Assembly (NCBI GenBank): GCA_018822845.1
Contig: JAHJJD010000033.1
Coordinates: forward strand, 1 to 40,632
DNA length: 40,632 nucleotides
Reading direction: 5' to 3'
Source: Gammaproteobacteria bacterium
Lineage (GTDB): Bacteria > Pseudomonadota > Gammaproteobacteria > Thiotrichales > Thiotrichaceae
Positions 8,128-18,876 of this stretch are shown here, in pieces. Below the pieces are notes generated by a model that was given only the letters and a program-made list of their open reading frames with translations, did not search any database and was not told the origin of the DNA. Positions within the stretch are counted from its first letter, which is position 1. Each line of letters starts with the position of its first letter. The position numbers and the translations under genes were made by a program.

Positions 8128-9076
8128 ACAGGCCAGCACACTGGCTGAACGCATCCGCCTTGAGATCGGCAAGGCACTGATCGGCCAGCAACAGGTCGTG
8201 CGTGAAACCCTGATTGCCCTGCTGGCGGGCGGCCACGTCCTGATCGAAGGCGTGCCCGGCCTCGGCAAGACCCTGCTGGTACGCGCGCTGGCGCATACCA
8301 TTTCCGGCCAGTTTGCACGCATCCAGTTCACCCCCGACCTGATGCCAGCCGACATCAGCGGGCATGTGCTGTTCGACATGCAGAACCAGACCTTCAACGT
8401 GCGCAAGGGGCCGGTTTTCACCCATCTGCTGCTGGCGGATGAAATCAACCGCGCACCCGCCAAAACCCAGTCCGCCCTACTGGAAGTCATGCAGGAACAG
8501 CAAGTCACCATCGAAGGCAGGGCGTACCCCGTTCCCCTGCCGTTCATGACGCTGGCGACCCAGAACCCACTGGAGCAGGAGGGCACCTACCCGCTGCCGG
8601 AAGCCCAGCTTGACCGTTTCCTGCTGAAAGTATTCATCGAATACCCGACACTGGAGGAAGAAGCTGAAATGGTCACCATCGTCACTGACCAGCAGATCGG
8701 CGACCGTTTCAACCTTGCCAGCCTGCAAGCCATCGCCGCCCCCGAACAAATCATGGAAATGCAGAAAGCTGCTGCCAATATTGCAGTGGATGTAGCGGTA
8801 CTGGATTACGCCGTGCGCATCACCCGCGCTACCCGCCAGTGGCAGGGCTTACGTTTCGGTGCTGGCCCACGTGGCAGCATTGCCCTGATCCGCGCAGCTC
8901 GCGCCAACGCCCTGCTGGAAGGCCGCGATTTCGTCCACCCGGATGACATCAAGCAAGTGTGCCTGCCAGTCTTGCGCCACCGTGTTTCGCTTGCACCGGA
9001 AATGGAACTGGAAGGCTATACTGCCGACCACCTGCTGAAAGCCGTACTGGAAAAAACCGAAGCACCGCGCACATGA
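8102..9076 (+). CDS. MoxR family AAA+ ATPase
   Basis: A 324-residue cytoplasmic AAA+ ATPase. Walker A is GVPGLGKT (about residues 50-57), Walker B with the following sensor context is LLLADEINRAP (about 111-121), and the conserved ATQNPLEQEGTYPLPEAQLDRF stretch characteristic of MoxR proteins lies near 158-179. A C-terminal lid domain follows. MoxR ATPases act as chaperone-like remodelling factors, often with von Willebrand or DUF58 partners, as here. I chose the ATG at 8102 because AGGAAAC precedes it and the protein starts family-like; this makes a 26-bp overlap with the DUF4350 gene. The stop overlaps the DUF58 start (ATGA). Confidence 0.95.
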   Translation: MTTSSLTLEQASTLAERIRLEIGKALIGQQQVVRETLIALLAGGHVLIEGVPGLGKTLLVRALAHTISGQFARIQFTPDLMPADISGHVLFDMQNQTFNVRKGPVFTHLLLADEINRAPAKTQSALLEVMQEQQVTIEGRAYPVPLPFMTLATQNPLEQEGTYPLPEAQLDRFLLKVFIEYPTLEEEAEMVTIVTDQQIGDRFNLASLQAIAAPEQIMEMQKAAANIAVDVAVLDYAVRITRATRQWQGLRFGAGPRGSIALIRAARANALLEGRDFVHPDDIKQVCLPVLRHRVSLAPEMELEGYTADHLLKAVLEKTEAPRT

Positions 9077-10380
9077 TCCTGCCCGCCCGCCGCAGCTTTT
9101 ATCTACTCGGGGTGAATGCCGTTGTCGCCCTGCTGGCCAGCATCGCACCCGATTTGCTACCCATGTGGTATGTCACGGTGGGCTTAAGCCTGCTGGCGGC
9201 ACTGGCGGACATGCTGCTGGCAGCAACGGAATCAGCTCCGCGCGCGGAACGTTCCGTACCCCATTCCCTGCCGCTCGGGGTGAAGCGCAGCGTGCAATTG
9301 CGCATCCACAACGAAGGCAAACGCCCGCTCGATCTGGAAATCTTCGACCATTTCCCGCTGGAAGTGAGTGCCAGTGGCTTCCCCATGCGTCTGGGGCTGA
9401 ATGGGGGCGAATTTGCTGCACCGCTGTACGAAGTCACCGCCAATGAACGCGGCAAACTGACCTTCCCCTGCGTACAGCTCCGGGTACTTTCCCCGCTGAA
9501 ACTGTGGTGGCGCGACCTGAAACTGCCGGTCGTGTCGGAGGTGAAGGTTTACCCCAATTTCGCAGCAGTCGCACAATACGCGCTGATGGCGACCGACAAC
9601 CACCTCAGCCATATGGGTATCATGAAAAAGCGCCGTCGGGGTGAAGGGCAGGATTTCCATCAGTTACGCGAATACCGTGAGGGCGATAGTCTGCGCCAGA
9701 TCGACTGGAAAGCAACCTCGCGGATGCACAAGGTGATTTCGCGCGAATATCAGGATGAACGTGACCAGGAGATCATTTTCATGCTGGATTGCGGGCATCG
9801 CATGATGGCAAAAGATGATGCGCTGTCGCATTTCGACCATACCCTCAACGCCATCCTGCTGCTGACCTACGTGGCCTTGCGCCAAGGGGATGCGGTAGGG
9901 CTGGGCAGTTTTGCCGGAGCCAGCCGCTGGTTGCCTGCGCACAAGGGGCAACACAATGTGCAGCACATGCTGAACGCCCTGTATGACTTGCAACCAACGC
10001 CGCAAGCACCGGATTACGCACAGGCCGCGACTGAATTACTGGTACGGCAGAAAAAACGGGCACTCATCGTGCTGCTGACCAACCTGCGTGATGAAGATCT
10101 GGATGACCTGCTGCCAGCCTTGCACATCCTGCGTAAACGCCATCTGGTGCTGCTGGCGAGTATGCGTGAGCAAGCGCTGGACAAGGCTGCGGAAGAACCG
10201 GTCGGCAATCTGGAAGATGCCCTCAACAAGGCTGCCGTCCAGCATTACCTGCAAGCGCGAAAAGCGACGCTGGATCGAATCCGCGCCGCTGGTATCCATT
10301 GTCTGGATGTTCCCCCGCCCGAACTGTCAGTTAACCTGGTTAACCATTACCTCGACATCAAGCGGAGTGGTTCGCTTTAG
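9073..10380 (+). CDS. DUF58 domain protein (VWA-like partner of MoxR)
   Basis: A 435-residue protein with two hydrophobic segments near residues 10-30 and 33-50. The long C-terminal cytoplasmic region contains the DUF58 core: RRGEGQDFHQLREYREGDSLRQIDWKATSR at about residues 190-220, the family hallmark, followed by a von Willebrand A-like fold starting at IIFMLDCG. The usual VWA metal motif is degenerate (DCGHRM in place of DxSxS), which is common for DUF58. It is the last gene of the operon and is made from an ATGA overlap with moxR. Its stop codon overlaps the convergent hemerythrin gene by 4 bp. It likely receives energy-dependent remodelling from the MoxR ATPase; the substrate is not known. 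Confidence 0.92.
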   Translation: MILPARRSFYLLGVNAVVALLASIAPDLLPMWYVTVGLSLLAALADMLLAATESAPRAERSVPHSLPLGVKRSVQLRIHNEGKRPLDLEIFDHFPLEVSASGFPMRLGLNGGEFAAPLYEVTANERGKLTFPCVQLRVLSPLKLWWRDLKLPVVSEVKVYPNFAAVAQYALMATDNHLSHMGIMKKRRRGEGQDFHQLREYREGDSLRQIDWKATSRMHKVISREYQDERDQEIIFMLDCGHRMMAKDDALSHFDHTLNAILLLTYVALRQGDAVGLGSFAGASRWLPAHKGQHNVQHMLNALYDLQPTPQAPDYAQAATELLVRQKKRALIVLLTNLRDEDLDDLLPALHILRKRHLVLLASMREQALDKAAEEPVGNLEDALNKAAVQHYLQARKATLDRIRAAGIHCLDVPPPELSVNLVNHYLDIKRSGSL

Positions 10381-10811
10381 GCTGCCAACTGCATGCGCAC
10401 TTCACGCACGGTCGGGTACAGATGTTCTACTTCGTCCTCAATCCTGCGCAAGACCAGCTCAAACATTTCCCTGGTTTCCTTGACGAACTGGTCATGATCC
10501 TTGATGCGCAGTTCTTTATCCTTGCACCAGCGTTTCAGATACTGGCTAAAAACCCGCTTGATTTCACCAGAACCGGCCAGAAACATGTTGGCGGTAATGC
10601 GTACCTTGTTTTCGCGGTGTGCCAGCAATGTTTGATACAGCTCGCGCTCTTCCATATCCAGATGTTCACGCACCCTGTCCACGTACTGAAAAAACAGCTC
10701 GCAAGTCACTGTTGTATCACAAATCAAGCGATCATCAATCAAGTAACTGAGTACGTTGGAAAGCTCGGTAATTTTATCATTCTGTTCGTGTAATTGAGCA
10801 AACAAGATCAT
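10377..10811 (-). CDS. Hemerythrin-like domain protein
   Basis: A 144-residue four-helix-bundle protein that I read as a hemerythrin-like domain. Candidate iron ligands are H8 (LHEQND), H50 with E54 (EHLDMEERELY, the HxxxE motif), H106 (KDHDQF) and H130 (EVEHLYP). The canonical helix-C HxxxH pair is not evident, so the metal site may be incomplete or altered. Such proteins bind oxygen, nitric oxide or other small ligands, or sense redox state. The ATG at 10811 is preceded by GGGAGAAAGAGA. Upstream lies an FNR box centred 41.5 bp before a predicted transcription start, which suggests activation at low oxygen. The gene ends convergent with the DUF58 gene. Confidence 0.7.
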   Translation of the reverse strand: MILFAQLHEQNDKITELSNVLSYLIDDRLICDTTVTCELFFQYVDRVREHLDMEERELYQTLLAHRENKVRITANMFLAGSGEIKRVFSQYLKRWCKDKELRIKDHDQFVKETREMFELVLRRIEDEVEHLYPTVREVRMQLAA

Positions 10812-10861
10812 TCTCTTTCTCCCTATGGCGCAAAAAAAAATTAAACTTCTACTTTCATTCA

Positions 10862-10867
10862 AGGATA
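10862..10867 (-). promoter_or_regulatory. -10 box of an FNR-type class II promoter (hemerythrin gene)
   Basis: The minus strand reads TATCCT (four of six matches to TATAAT). Taking it as -12 to -7 puts the transcription start at the A opposite 10855, exactly 41.5 bp from the centre of the FNR box. That geometry is the classical class II FNR activation position. It leaves a 44-nt leader before the ATG at 10811. Confidence 0.55.
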
Positions 10868-10889
10868 GTCATTCCCATGTTTTTTCAGC

Positions 10890-10903
10890 TTGATAAAAAT
10901 CAA
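10890..10903. promoter_or_regulatory. FNR/Anr-type operator, perfect consensus
   Basis: TTGATAAAAATCAA matches the FNR consensus TTGAT-N4-ATCAA at every fixed position and extends to a 16-base palindrome with flanking C and G. It lies in the 191-bp region between the divergent hemerythrin-like and FAD oxidoreductase genes. It is ideally placed for the former. For the latter it would sit roughly 60 bp upstream of a weak predicted start. Confidence 0.75.
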
Positions 10904-11002
10904 GCCGTATCCAGCCAGCTAGCGTTTGCCCCCAATTTAATGGATTCTATAAATTTTTCCTGGCTCCTTCTACACTTGGGAAACCATCCAGGGAGTACCG
11001 TC

Positions 11003-12439
11003 ATGAGTAACGAAATACCAGATCTGACCCGCCGCCAGTTCCTGCTGGATTCACTGGTTCTGGCCGCCAGCATTCCTGCCTTTTATTTCCCGTTAAGCGC
11101 AGAAGCCGACAGCAGCGCACCTGTATCCAGTGGAAATGTCCGTTTTCTGCTGCGCAATGATGCCGCCTATCTCAAGCACCGGCAGATTTTCAACAAACGC
11201 ATTACCGCCATGCCGAAAGTGATTGCTGTCGCAGCCAATGAAAAGGGTGTGCAGGAAGCCATCCTGTATGCGCGTCAGGCAAAACTGCCGGTTGCCGTCA
11301 AAAGTGGCGGGCATAGCTTTGAGGGCTTTTCCACCAATGATGGCGGCTTGATGCTGGATCTTTCCAGCATGAACAAGCCCGTTTACAACCGCACCTCCAA
11401 ACATTTGCTGATACAGCCAGGGGCGAAACTGGGTGGTGTTTATGAATACCTCAAGCAATACGGGCGCTTGATTCCGGCAGGTTCCTGCGCTGGCGTTGGT
11501 GTTGCCGGTTTGACGCTGGGCGGCGGCTACGGCTTTTTTGCCCGCCAGTTCGGGCTTACCTGTGACAGCCTGCAACGGGTGCGCATGGTGGATGGGCAAG
11601 GCAAACTGCATGATTCTGCCAGCGACCCGGAATTGCTGTGGGCATGCAAGGGTGGTGGCAACGGCAATTTCGGCATCATTACGGAACTGGAATTCATTAC
11701 CCACCCAACCCCGCAGTATTTCCGCAGTTACCGTTACAAATACAAAAACCTGACGCCAAGCAGTGCTACCAAACTGGCGGAGAAATGGTTCGGCTTGATG
11801 GCTACCCTGCCCAATACCGCCTACGGTTCGTGGATCCTGAATGGTAAAACCCTGACGGTACTGGTGACGGATACGGCTCCCCCCTCAGCGGCGCTGAAGA
11901 CCATACTTGCCAAACTGAAGACAGGTGCAAACGAGGTCATGACGCCGCGCAAGGATGCCTTCCTGCCTGGCATCCAGCGCTTCAAGGGTGGTGTCGAGCC
12001 GATGTACTTCAAGAATGTGTCGGCAGGCTATTACAATAGTTTCAATGATTTGAAATCAACACTTCCAGTCATTTGCGAAAAAATCATGGCATCCCGCGTA
12101 ACCACCCTGCTACAGATCAACACCATGGGCGGAGCCATCAACAAGCCAGGCATGGAAAAAACAGCAGCTTACCCACATCGCAAATTCGGCTTCCTCGGTG
12201 AACTGCAAACCTATTACGACCGGGAAGCGCAGGGCAAGGCTGCCGAACAGGTCGTGCGCGACATTCAGGGCATGCTGAGCAAAAGCGGTATTACGGCTCA
12301 TTACCGCAATTACCCGGATGTGGAAATTACCGACTGGGAACACGCTTATTATGGGGAAAATTACCCCCGCTTACAGGCGCTCAAACGCAAGTTCGACCCG
12401 GATAACGTGATCCGTCACCCGCAAAGTGTGAAAGGGTGA
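11003..12439 (+). CDS. Tat-exported FAD-linked oxidoreductase, berberine-bridge type
   Basis: A 478-residue oxidoreductase. The N-terminus has a twin-arginine motif (TRRQFLLDS at residues 9-17) followed by a hydrophobic stretch, so export of the folded protein is likely. The FAD-binding_4 (PCMH-type) domain occupies about residues 70-240. H104 (SGGHS) and C162 (AGSCAGVGVAG) match the two residues that attach FAD covalently in bicovalent members. The C-terminus (NYPDVEITDWEHAYYGENYPR and CxPxNV-like FDPDNVI) is the berberine-bridge domain. Relatives oxidise sugars, alkaloids or other alcohols and return electrons to oxygen; the substrate here is unknown. The start is fixed by GGGAG at 10991-10995. 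It diverges from the hemerythrin-like gene across an FNR box, an odd partner for an oxygen-consuming enzyme. Confidence 0.88.
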   Translation: MSNEIPDLTRRQFLLDSLVLAASIPAFYFPLSAEADSSAPVSSGNVRFLLRNDAAYLKHRQIFNKRITAMPKVIAVAANEKGVQEAILYARQAKLPVAVKSGGHSFEGFSTNDGGLMLDLSSMNKPVYNRTSKHLLIQPGAKLGGVYEYLKQYGRLIPAGSCAGVGVAGLTLGGGYGFFARQFGLTCDSLQRVRMVDGQGKLHDSASDPELLWACKGGGNGNFGIITELEFITHPTPQYFRSYRYKYKNLTPSSATKLAEKWFGLMATLPNTAYGSWILNGKTLTVLVTDTAPPSAALKTILAKLKTGANEVMTPRKDAFLPGIQRFKGGVEPMYFKNVSAGYYNSFNDLKSTLPVICEKIMASRVTTLLQINTMGGAINKPGMEKTAAYPHRKFGFLGELQTYYDREAQGKAAEQVVRDIQGMLSKSGITAHYRNYPDVEITDWEHAYYGENYPRLQALKRKFDPDNVIRHPQSVKG

Positions 12440-12449
12440 GCGTGAATGC

Positions 12450-13121
12450 TCACAGCATTCCCCGTTCCGCAAACGACACGACGGAATCACCCACGACGAA
12501 GTGGTCAATGACCCGCACATCAATCAGATGCAACGCATCTTTCAACCTTTGGGTGATGCGTTCATCTGCCTGACTGGGTTCCGCAACGCCGGACGGGTGA
12601 TTATGGGCGAAAATCACGGCGGCAGCATTGTGGTGCAGTGCACGCCGTACCACCTCTCGCGGATGAACGCTTGCCCCGTCGATCGTTCCCCGGAACAATT
12701 CCTCGTACTGGATGACCCGATGACGGTTATCCAGAAACAGGCAGGAAAACACCTCGAAACGGTAATCGCGCAATTTGGAGGTCAGATAAAAGCGCACTGC
12801 ATCAGGGTCTGCCAATGGATCTCCCCGACGCATCTTTTCCGCCAGATAGCGGCGTGACATTTCCAGCACGGCTTGCATTTGCACAAACTTGGCTTCACCC
12901 ATACCTTGCACTGCACAAAAATTTTGTGCATCTGCATCAAACAATTGTCGTAAACTACCGAAAGTTTGTAACAATTCCCGCGCCAGGTCGACAGCCGTTT
13001 TGCCCCTGATGCCGACGCGCAGGAAGATTGCCAGCAATTCTGCGTCGGACAAGGCATGCGCCCCGCGTAACAACAGTTTTTCGCGTGGTCGTTCATCGAC
13101 CGGCCAGTCAGTAATTGCCAT
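12450..13121 (-). CDS. radC: RadC family JAMM-domain protein
   Basis: A 223-residue RadC/YicR protein. The N-terminal UPF0758 helix-hairpin-helix portion ([27 protein letters not shown]) leads to a JAB/MPN metalloprotease-like domain with the JAMM residues H173, H175 and D186 in [15 protein letters not shown]. The family was named from a DNA-repair phenotype later attributed elsewhere, and its true role is unsettled. GGAG sits before the ATG. It is divergent from coaBC, the arrangement seen in Pseudomonas and many gammaproteobacteria. A short hairpin (12444-12460) overlaps its stop codon and separates it from the convergent FAD oxidoreductase gene. Confidence 0.95.
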   Translation of the reverse strand: MAITDWPVDERPREKLLLRGAHALSDAELLAIFLRVGIRGKTAVDLARELLQTFGSLRQLFDADAQNFCAVQGMGEAKFVQMQAVLEMSRRYLAEKMRRGDPLADPDAVRFYLTSKLRDYRFEVFSCLFLDNRHRVIQYEELFRGTIDGASVHPREVVRRALHHNAAAVIFAHNHPSGVAEPSQADERITQRLKDALHLIDVRVIDHFVVGDSVVSFAERGML

Positions 13122-13163
13122 GGTACTCCGCTTTTTTTATTAATGGTCTGGATCGCAAATCTT

Positions 13164-14384
13164 ATGTCATTCCTCCCCGGCAAAAACATTCTTTTAGGGA
13201 TAAGTGGCGGCATTGCAGCTTACAAATCCGCTGAACTGGTACGTCTGCTGCGTAAGCAGGGCGCAAACGTGCGTGTATGCATGACGGCATCCGCCCGGCA
13301 ATTCATCACCCCGCTGACCATGCAGGCACTTTCCGGCAATCCGGTGCATACGGAACTGCTCGACCCTGCCGCTGAAGCCGGGATGGGGCATATCGAGCTG
13401 GCACGCTGGGCAGATTACATCCTGATTGCCCCGGCGACTGCCAACACGCTGGCGAAGCTGACCTGGGGGCTGGCAGATGATTTGTTGGGCACGGTTTGCC
13501 TGGCATCCAAGGCACGTTTGGCGGTGGCACCTGCCATGAACCAGCAAATGTGGAAAAACCCGGCGACACAACACAACATCCGCACCCTGGTGGAACGCGG
13601 CGTCAACGTGTTCGGCCCGGCAGAAGGCGAACAGGCTTGTGGCGATACCGGGCCAGGGCGGATGCTGGAACCTGCCGAATTGCTGCGTAAACTGGAAGAA
13701 TGCTGCGCTACCAGCACCCTGTTGCAAGGTAAACGGGTACTGATTACCGCAGGCCCAACCAGGGAACCGCTTGACCCGGTACGCTTCCTCACCAACCGAA
13801 GTTCCGGCAAGATGGGCTATGCGGTAGCACTGGCTGCTGCGAAAATGGGCGCGGAAGTCATGCTGGTTTCCGGGCATGTCGCCCTGGAATGCCCGCCCGG
13901 CGTAAATCGCGTGATTACCGAATCTGCTGCCGACATGCTGGTGGCTACCCAGGAATATGCCCGGCAAGCTGACTTGTTCGTGGCAACCGCCGCTGTTGCC
14001 GACTATACTCCGGTAGACGTAGCGGATCGCAAAATCAAAAAGAACTCCGCAACATTTCATCTGGAAATGAAGCGTACAACTGACATATTGGCTACAATCA
14101 AGCAAACTCACCCGCAACTGTTCACGGTCGGCTTTGCAGCGGAAACCCACGACCTGATGACCTACGCACGCGGGAAACTGGAGCGCAAGGGCATCGACAT
14201 GATTGCCGCCAATTCCGTCGCTAATGGCAAGGCTTTCGACCAGCCGACCAATGCGCTGGAAGTGGTGTGGCTGGATGGCCACCGCTCATTTCCGGAAATG
14301 GATAAGCAACGCCTCGCTGAAGAACTGATGAAGCTCGTAGTAGTTCAGTATAACAAACGGAAACAGGCTAATGACAAGCATTGA
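13164..14384 (+). CDS. coaBC: Bifunctional phosphopantothenoylcysteine decarboxylase / synthetase
   Basis: The coenzyme A pathway enzyme that couples 4'-phosphopantothenate to cysteine (CoaB, C-terminal) and decarboxylates the product (CoaC, N-terminal flavoprotein). The 406-residue length equals that of E. coli Dfp. Visible motifs are [10 protein letters not shown] at the N-terminus, PAMNQQMW with the catalytic region, and the flavodoxin-like HIELARWAD stretch. For the synthetase, [25 protein letters not shown] lies near residue 195 and AAVADYTP and KIKK near 280-295. I chose the ATG at 13164 because it gives the family N-terminus; an in-frame ATG at 13143 has no better ribosome-binding site. 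It overlaps dut by 14 bp. Confidence 0.97.
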   Translation: MSFLPGKNILLGISGGIAAYKSAELVRLLRKQGANVRVCMTASARQFITPLTMQALSGNPVHTELLDPAAEAGMGHIELARWADYILIAPATANTLAKLTWGLADDLLGTVCLASKARLAVAPAMNQQMWKNPATQHNIRTLVERGVNVFGPAEGEQACGDTGPGRMLEPAELLRKLEECCATSTLLQGKRVLITAGPTREPLDPVRFLTNRSSGKMGYAVALAAAKMGAEVMLVSGHVALECPPGVNRVITESAADMLVATQEYARQADLFVATAAVADYTPVDVADRKIKKNSATFHLEMKRTTDILATIKQTHPQLFTVGFAAETHDLMTYARGKLERKGIDMIAANSVANGKAFDQPTNALEVVWLDGHRSFPEMDKQRLAEELMKLVVVQYNKRKQANDKH

Positions 14385-14826
14385 ATACAAGATCCTCGAC
14401 TCTCGTATTGGCACGCAATTCCCCCTGCCGGAATATGCCACCAGCGGTTCTGCTGGCATGGATTTACGCGCCTGTCTGGATACCCCCCTCAGCCTGAATC
14501 CAGGTGAAACCCAATTGATTCCGAGCGGAATTGCCATCCATATCGGTGATCCCGGCCTGGCTGCTGTCATCCTGCCGCGTTCCGGTCTGGGGCACAAACA
14601 CGGCATCGTACTGGGCAATTTGGTCGGGCTGATTGATTCCGACTATCAGGGGCAATTGTTCATTTCCTGCTGGAACCGGGGCAACGACAGCTTCACCATC
14701 CAGCCGGGCGAACGTATTGCGCAACTGGTGTTCGTACCGGTCGTACAGGCAAGTCTGCAACGGGTGGAAGATTTTGACCTGACCCATCGTGGCGACGGCG
14801 GTTTCGGACACTCCGGCAGGCATTGA
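14371..14826 (+). CDS. dut: Deoxyuridine 5'-triphosphate nucleotidohydrolase (dUTPase)
   Basis: This enzyme hydrolyses dUTP to dUMP and pyrophosphate, keeping uracil out of DNA and supplying dUMP for thymidylate. The 151-residue length is standard for the trimeric family. All five motifs are visible: AGMDLRA (I), [10 protein letters not shown] (II), GLIDSDYQG (III), GERIAQLVF (IV) and the C-terminal GDGGFGHSG (V), which closes over the active site. The start lies inside the end of coaBC (14-bp overlap), and algC follows after 7 bp. The coaBC-dut-algC order is the same as in Pseudomonas. Confidence 0.97.
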   Translation: MTSIEYKILDSRIGTQFPLPEYATSGSAGMDLRACLDTPLSLNPGETQLIPSGIAIHIGDPGLAAVILPRSGLGHKHGIVLGNLVGLIDSDYQGQLFISCWNRGNDSFTIQPGERIAQLVFVPVVQASLQRVEDFDLTHRGDGGFGHSGRH

Positions 14827-14833
14827 GCTTGTC

Positions 14834-16231
14834 ATGACCATACTCCAGCCCATCGCCCATTCCATTTTCCGCGCCTACGATGTGCGGGGCGTATATGCGG
14901 ACACCCTGACCGAACACAGTGTCCGTCTGATCGGGCAAGCCATCGGTTCGCAACTGCGCGATATGGGCGAACAGCAGGTGGTGCTGGGGCGGGATGGGCG
15001 ACTTTCCAGCCCCTCGCTGGCACAGGCTGCGGCGGAAGGTCTGTTGCAGGCCGGTTGCCATGTTATCGATTTGGGCATGCTGCCGACGCCAGTGCTGTAT
15101 TACGCTGTGCAATCCGGCCTTGCTCCGCACGGCGTCATGATTACCGGCAGCCACAACCCGCCTGACCAGAACGGCATCAAGATTGTCATCAACGGCCAGA
15201 GCCTGTACAACGAACACATCCAGCATTTATACGAACGCATTATCCGTGGCGAACTCTGGCATCAACCAAGCGCCAGCAATCTGCAACAGACCAGCATCCT
15301 GCCCGCCTACCAGCAGGTATTTTGCGCGCAGGTTCACCTGCAACGCCGTCTGCGGATCGGGCTGGATTGCGGCAATGGCGCTACCGCCTTGCTGGGAGCG
15401 GCGCTGTTCCGCGACATTGGCTGCGAAGTCCACCCGCTGTATTGCGAAGTCGATGGGACGTTCCCCAACCATTCCCCCGACCCGACCCAACCAGCCAATC
15501 TGCATGCCTTGCAGGCACTGGTGCGGGAAAAGCATCTGGACATTGGCATTGCTTTCGATGGTGACGGCGACCGCATGATTGCAGTGGATGGCAACGGACA
15601 CATCCTCTGGCCCGACCGCATCCTGCAACTACTGGCACAGGCTGTGCTAACAGAGCAACCGGGGCGCGTGGTGGCGTATGACGTGAAATGCACTTACCGG
15701 CTGGATCACACCATCCGTGCCGCAGGCGGCGTTCCAGCCATGTGCATCAGCGGCCATTCCCTGCTGAAAAAATTCATCCGGGAACATGATGCTGTGCTGG
15801 GCGGCGAATTCAGTGGGCACATCGTGCTGCGCGACCGGGGCATGGAAAGTGATGACGGCATGTACATCGCCGCCCGCTTGCTGGAAACCCTTTCTACCGA
15901 ATCTGCCTCGCCTGCCAAAGTCTTCGCCCGTATCGCGGAAGGCTTCAGTACCCAGGAATTCAAACAGTGCTTCGAGTCTTACGAAGCTGCCCATGCTGCG
16001 GTGGAATTCTGGAAGCAACATCAGCAATTACAGGCATCCCGCATCATTACCCTGGACGGCATCCGCGCCGAATACCCCGATGGCTGGGGGCTGGCGCGCG
16101 CTTCCAACACCTGCCCCTGCATCACCCTGCGCTTTGAAGCCGACACCCAGGAACGGCTGGAGGCCATCCGCAACCTGTTCCGCGCCGATATTCAACGTCT
16201 GCAATTGACCGCAGAGGCGCTGACGTTTTAA
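14834..16231 (+). CDS. algC: Phosphomannomutase / phosphoglucomutase
   Basis: A 465-residue alpha-D-phosphohexomutase that interconverts mannose or glucose 1- and 6-phosphates for nucleotide-sugar, exopolysaccharide and lipopolysaccharide synthesis. The phosphoserine loop is TGSHNPP with S106, the magnesium loop is DGDGDR (D242, D244, D246), the sugar-specificity loop is GGEFSGH (about residue 325), and a C-terminal phosphate-binding domain follows. Length and order match P. aeruginosa AlgC (463 residues). The start is the ATG at 14834, which gives a family-like N-terminus (HSIFRAYDVRG); a start further upstream would overlap dut. Dual specificity is inferred from AlgC-like motifs. Confidence 0.93.
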   Translation: MTILQPIAHSIFRAYDVRGVYADTLTEHSVRLIGQAIGSQLRDMGEQQVVLGRDGRLSSPSLAQAAAEGLLQAGCHVIDLGMLPTPVLYYAVQSGLAPHGVMITGSHNPPDQNGIKIVINGQSLYNEHIQHLYERIIRGELWHQPSASNLQQTSILPAYQQVFCAQVHLQRRLRIGLDCGNGATALLGAALFRDIGCEVHPLYCEVDGTFPNHSPDPTQPANLHALQALVREKHLDIGIAFDGDGDRMIAVDGNGHILWPDRILQLLAQAVLTEQPGRVVAYDVKCTYRLDHTIRAAGGVPAMCISGHSLLKKFIREHDAVLGGEFSGHIVLRDRGMESDDGMYIAARLLETLSTESASPAKVFARIAEGFSTQEFKQCFESYEAAHAAVEFWKQHQQLQASRIITLDGIRAEYPDGWGLARASNTCPCITLRFEADTQERLEAIRNLFRADIQRLQLTAEALTF

Positions 16232-16263
16232 TCTTGCTCCCCTTAACCCAAGGATTTGCATAC

Positions 16264-18044
<1,781 letters not shown>

Positions 18045-18175
18045 GGCTTCAGGTTTTCTAATCGACTTGATACACCTGATTTATAACAACAGACAGGAAA
18101 GAAATCGTGTGCATGACTGAAGAGCGGGGTGGATTCCGTTACCAGCGCAATATCGATGGGGGTGGAGATAAGAAT

Positions 18176-18209
18176 CCAGGGCGTGACAGGCACGCCCTGG
18201 TGGTTTTTT
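18176..18209 (-). terminator. Strong intrinsic terminator hairpin after the SPOR lipoprotein gene
   Basis: CCAGGGCGTG (18176-18185) pairs perfectly with CACGCCCTGG (18191-18200) around a 5-base loop. On the plus strand it is followed by TGG and six T's. On the minus strand, the direction of the adjacent gene that stops at 18212, it is followed by the U-rich ATTCTTAT. It can serve both strands, and the only nearby gene is on the minus strand. Confidence 0.75.
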
Positions 18210-18211
18210 GC

Positions 18212-18805
18212 TTAGCGGACTGTGAAGAAAGCGTCCGGTACGCTGGAGCGGATGCGGCTGAGGTTGGCTTTCGCTTCACTTTCGCTGGCGTAAGGAACCC
18301 GTACCTTGTATAAACCGCCTACCTGATCAATCGTGGCTGTAAAGCCCATGGATTGCATCTGGCCCAGCATCGATTCTGCCGTGCTGCGGTTCGGGCTGGC
18401 AACCACTTGTACAGCGTAGGAACCGCTTACCGAACCATTACTGCTGGCAGCACCGGTAGAGCCAGCACTATAGTCGTAGTAGGTTGAGGAAGTGGTGCCG
18501 GTATTGCTGCCAGTTGCGTAGTAATTGTCGTAACCACTTGATGGGGTAGTGGTAGCAGTAGTGGTTGCGCCACCCGTACCATAGTCATAATACGACGCGC
18601 CTGCATTTGACGCAGTGCTTCCTGTGTTGTAATCATAGGTCGTCGCGCCGGTATTGTACGCACTGCCGGTAGGCGCTGTGTAGCTACCAGCAGCCGGAAT
18701 GGAACTGGTTGTCTGTGGCGCGGTAGTACCTGCCATAGGCGCACAGCCAGAGATGAATGCTGCCAGAGTAAGGCTGGCTGCCCCCAGTTTGGTTTTGTAT
18801 TTCAT
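18212..18805 (-). CDS. SPOR-domain lipoprotein with Tyr/Thr/Gly-rich linker
   Basis: A 197-residue lipoprotein. A signal peptide ends in the lipobox ISGC (C21). Residues about 25-125 form a low-complexity linker with three related segments: TTYDYNTGST, SYYDYGTGGAT and TYYDYSAGST. Residues about 127-197 match a SPOR domain (YAVQVVASPNRSTAESMLGQM, GGLYKVRVPYASESEAKANLSRI), which binds denuded glycan strands at septa in RlpA, FtsN and DedD. It is therefore predicted to be outer-membrane anchored and enriched at division sites. It lacks the double-psi barrel of RlpA. A strong terminator follows the stop; upstream is a 70-bp gap from thiL with a small inverted repeat (ATTGTC/GACAAT). Confidence 0.82.
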   Translation of the reverse strand: MKYKTKLGAASLTLAAFISGCAPMAGTTAPQTTSSIPAAGSYTAPTGSAYNTGATTYDYNTGSTASNAGASYYDYGTGGATTTATTTPSSGYDNYYATGSNTGTTSSTYYDYSAGSTGAASSNGSVSGSYAVQVVASPNRSTAESMLGQMQSMGFTATIDQVGGLYKVRVPYASESEAKANLSRIRSSVPDAFFTVR

Positions 18806-18876
18806 AGCTTAATGCCCCGAGTGAATTGTCGTTCTAATAGACAATCTTATATTTCCAAAGGTTCCCAAACAAGGAC

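Noticed and set aside
12444-12460. GAATGCT/AGCATTC hairpin between the FAD oxidoreductase and radC as a terminator
   Set aside because: Only a 7-bp stem with a 3-base loop and no T-tract on either strand; too weak to call.
13194-14282. Long minus-strand open frame (362 codons) inside coaBC
   Set aside because: It lies wholly opposite a clear coaBC gene. Its product is rich in Cys, Gln and His in no family pattern and has no ribosome-binding site. High-GC third-position bias creates such shadows.
18107-18313. Plus-strand 68-codon frame over the SPOR gene end
   Set aside because: It runs across the terminator hairpin and the end of the SPOR gene in a different strand, has no family signal and has poor start context.
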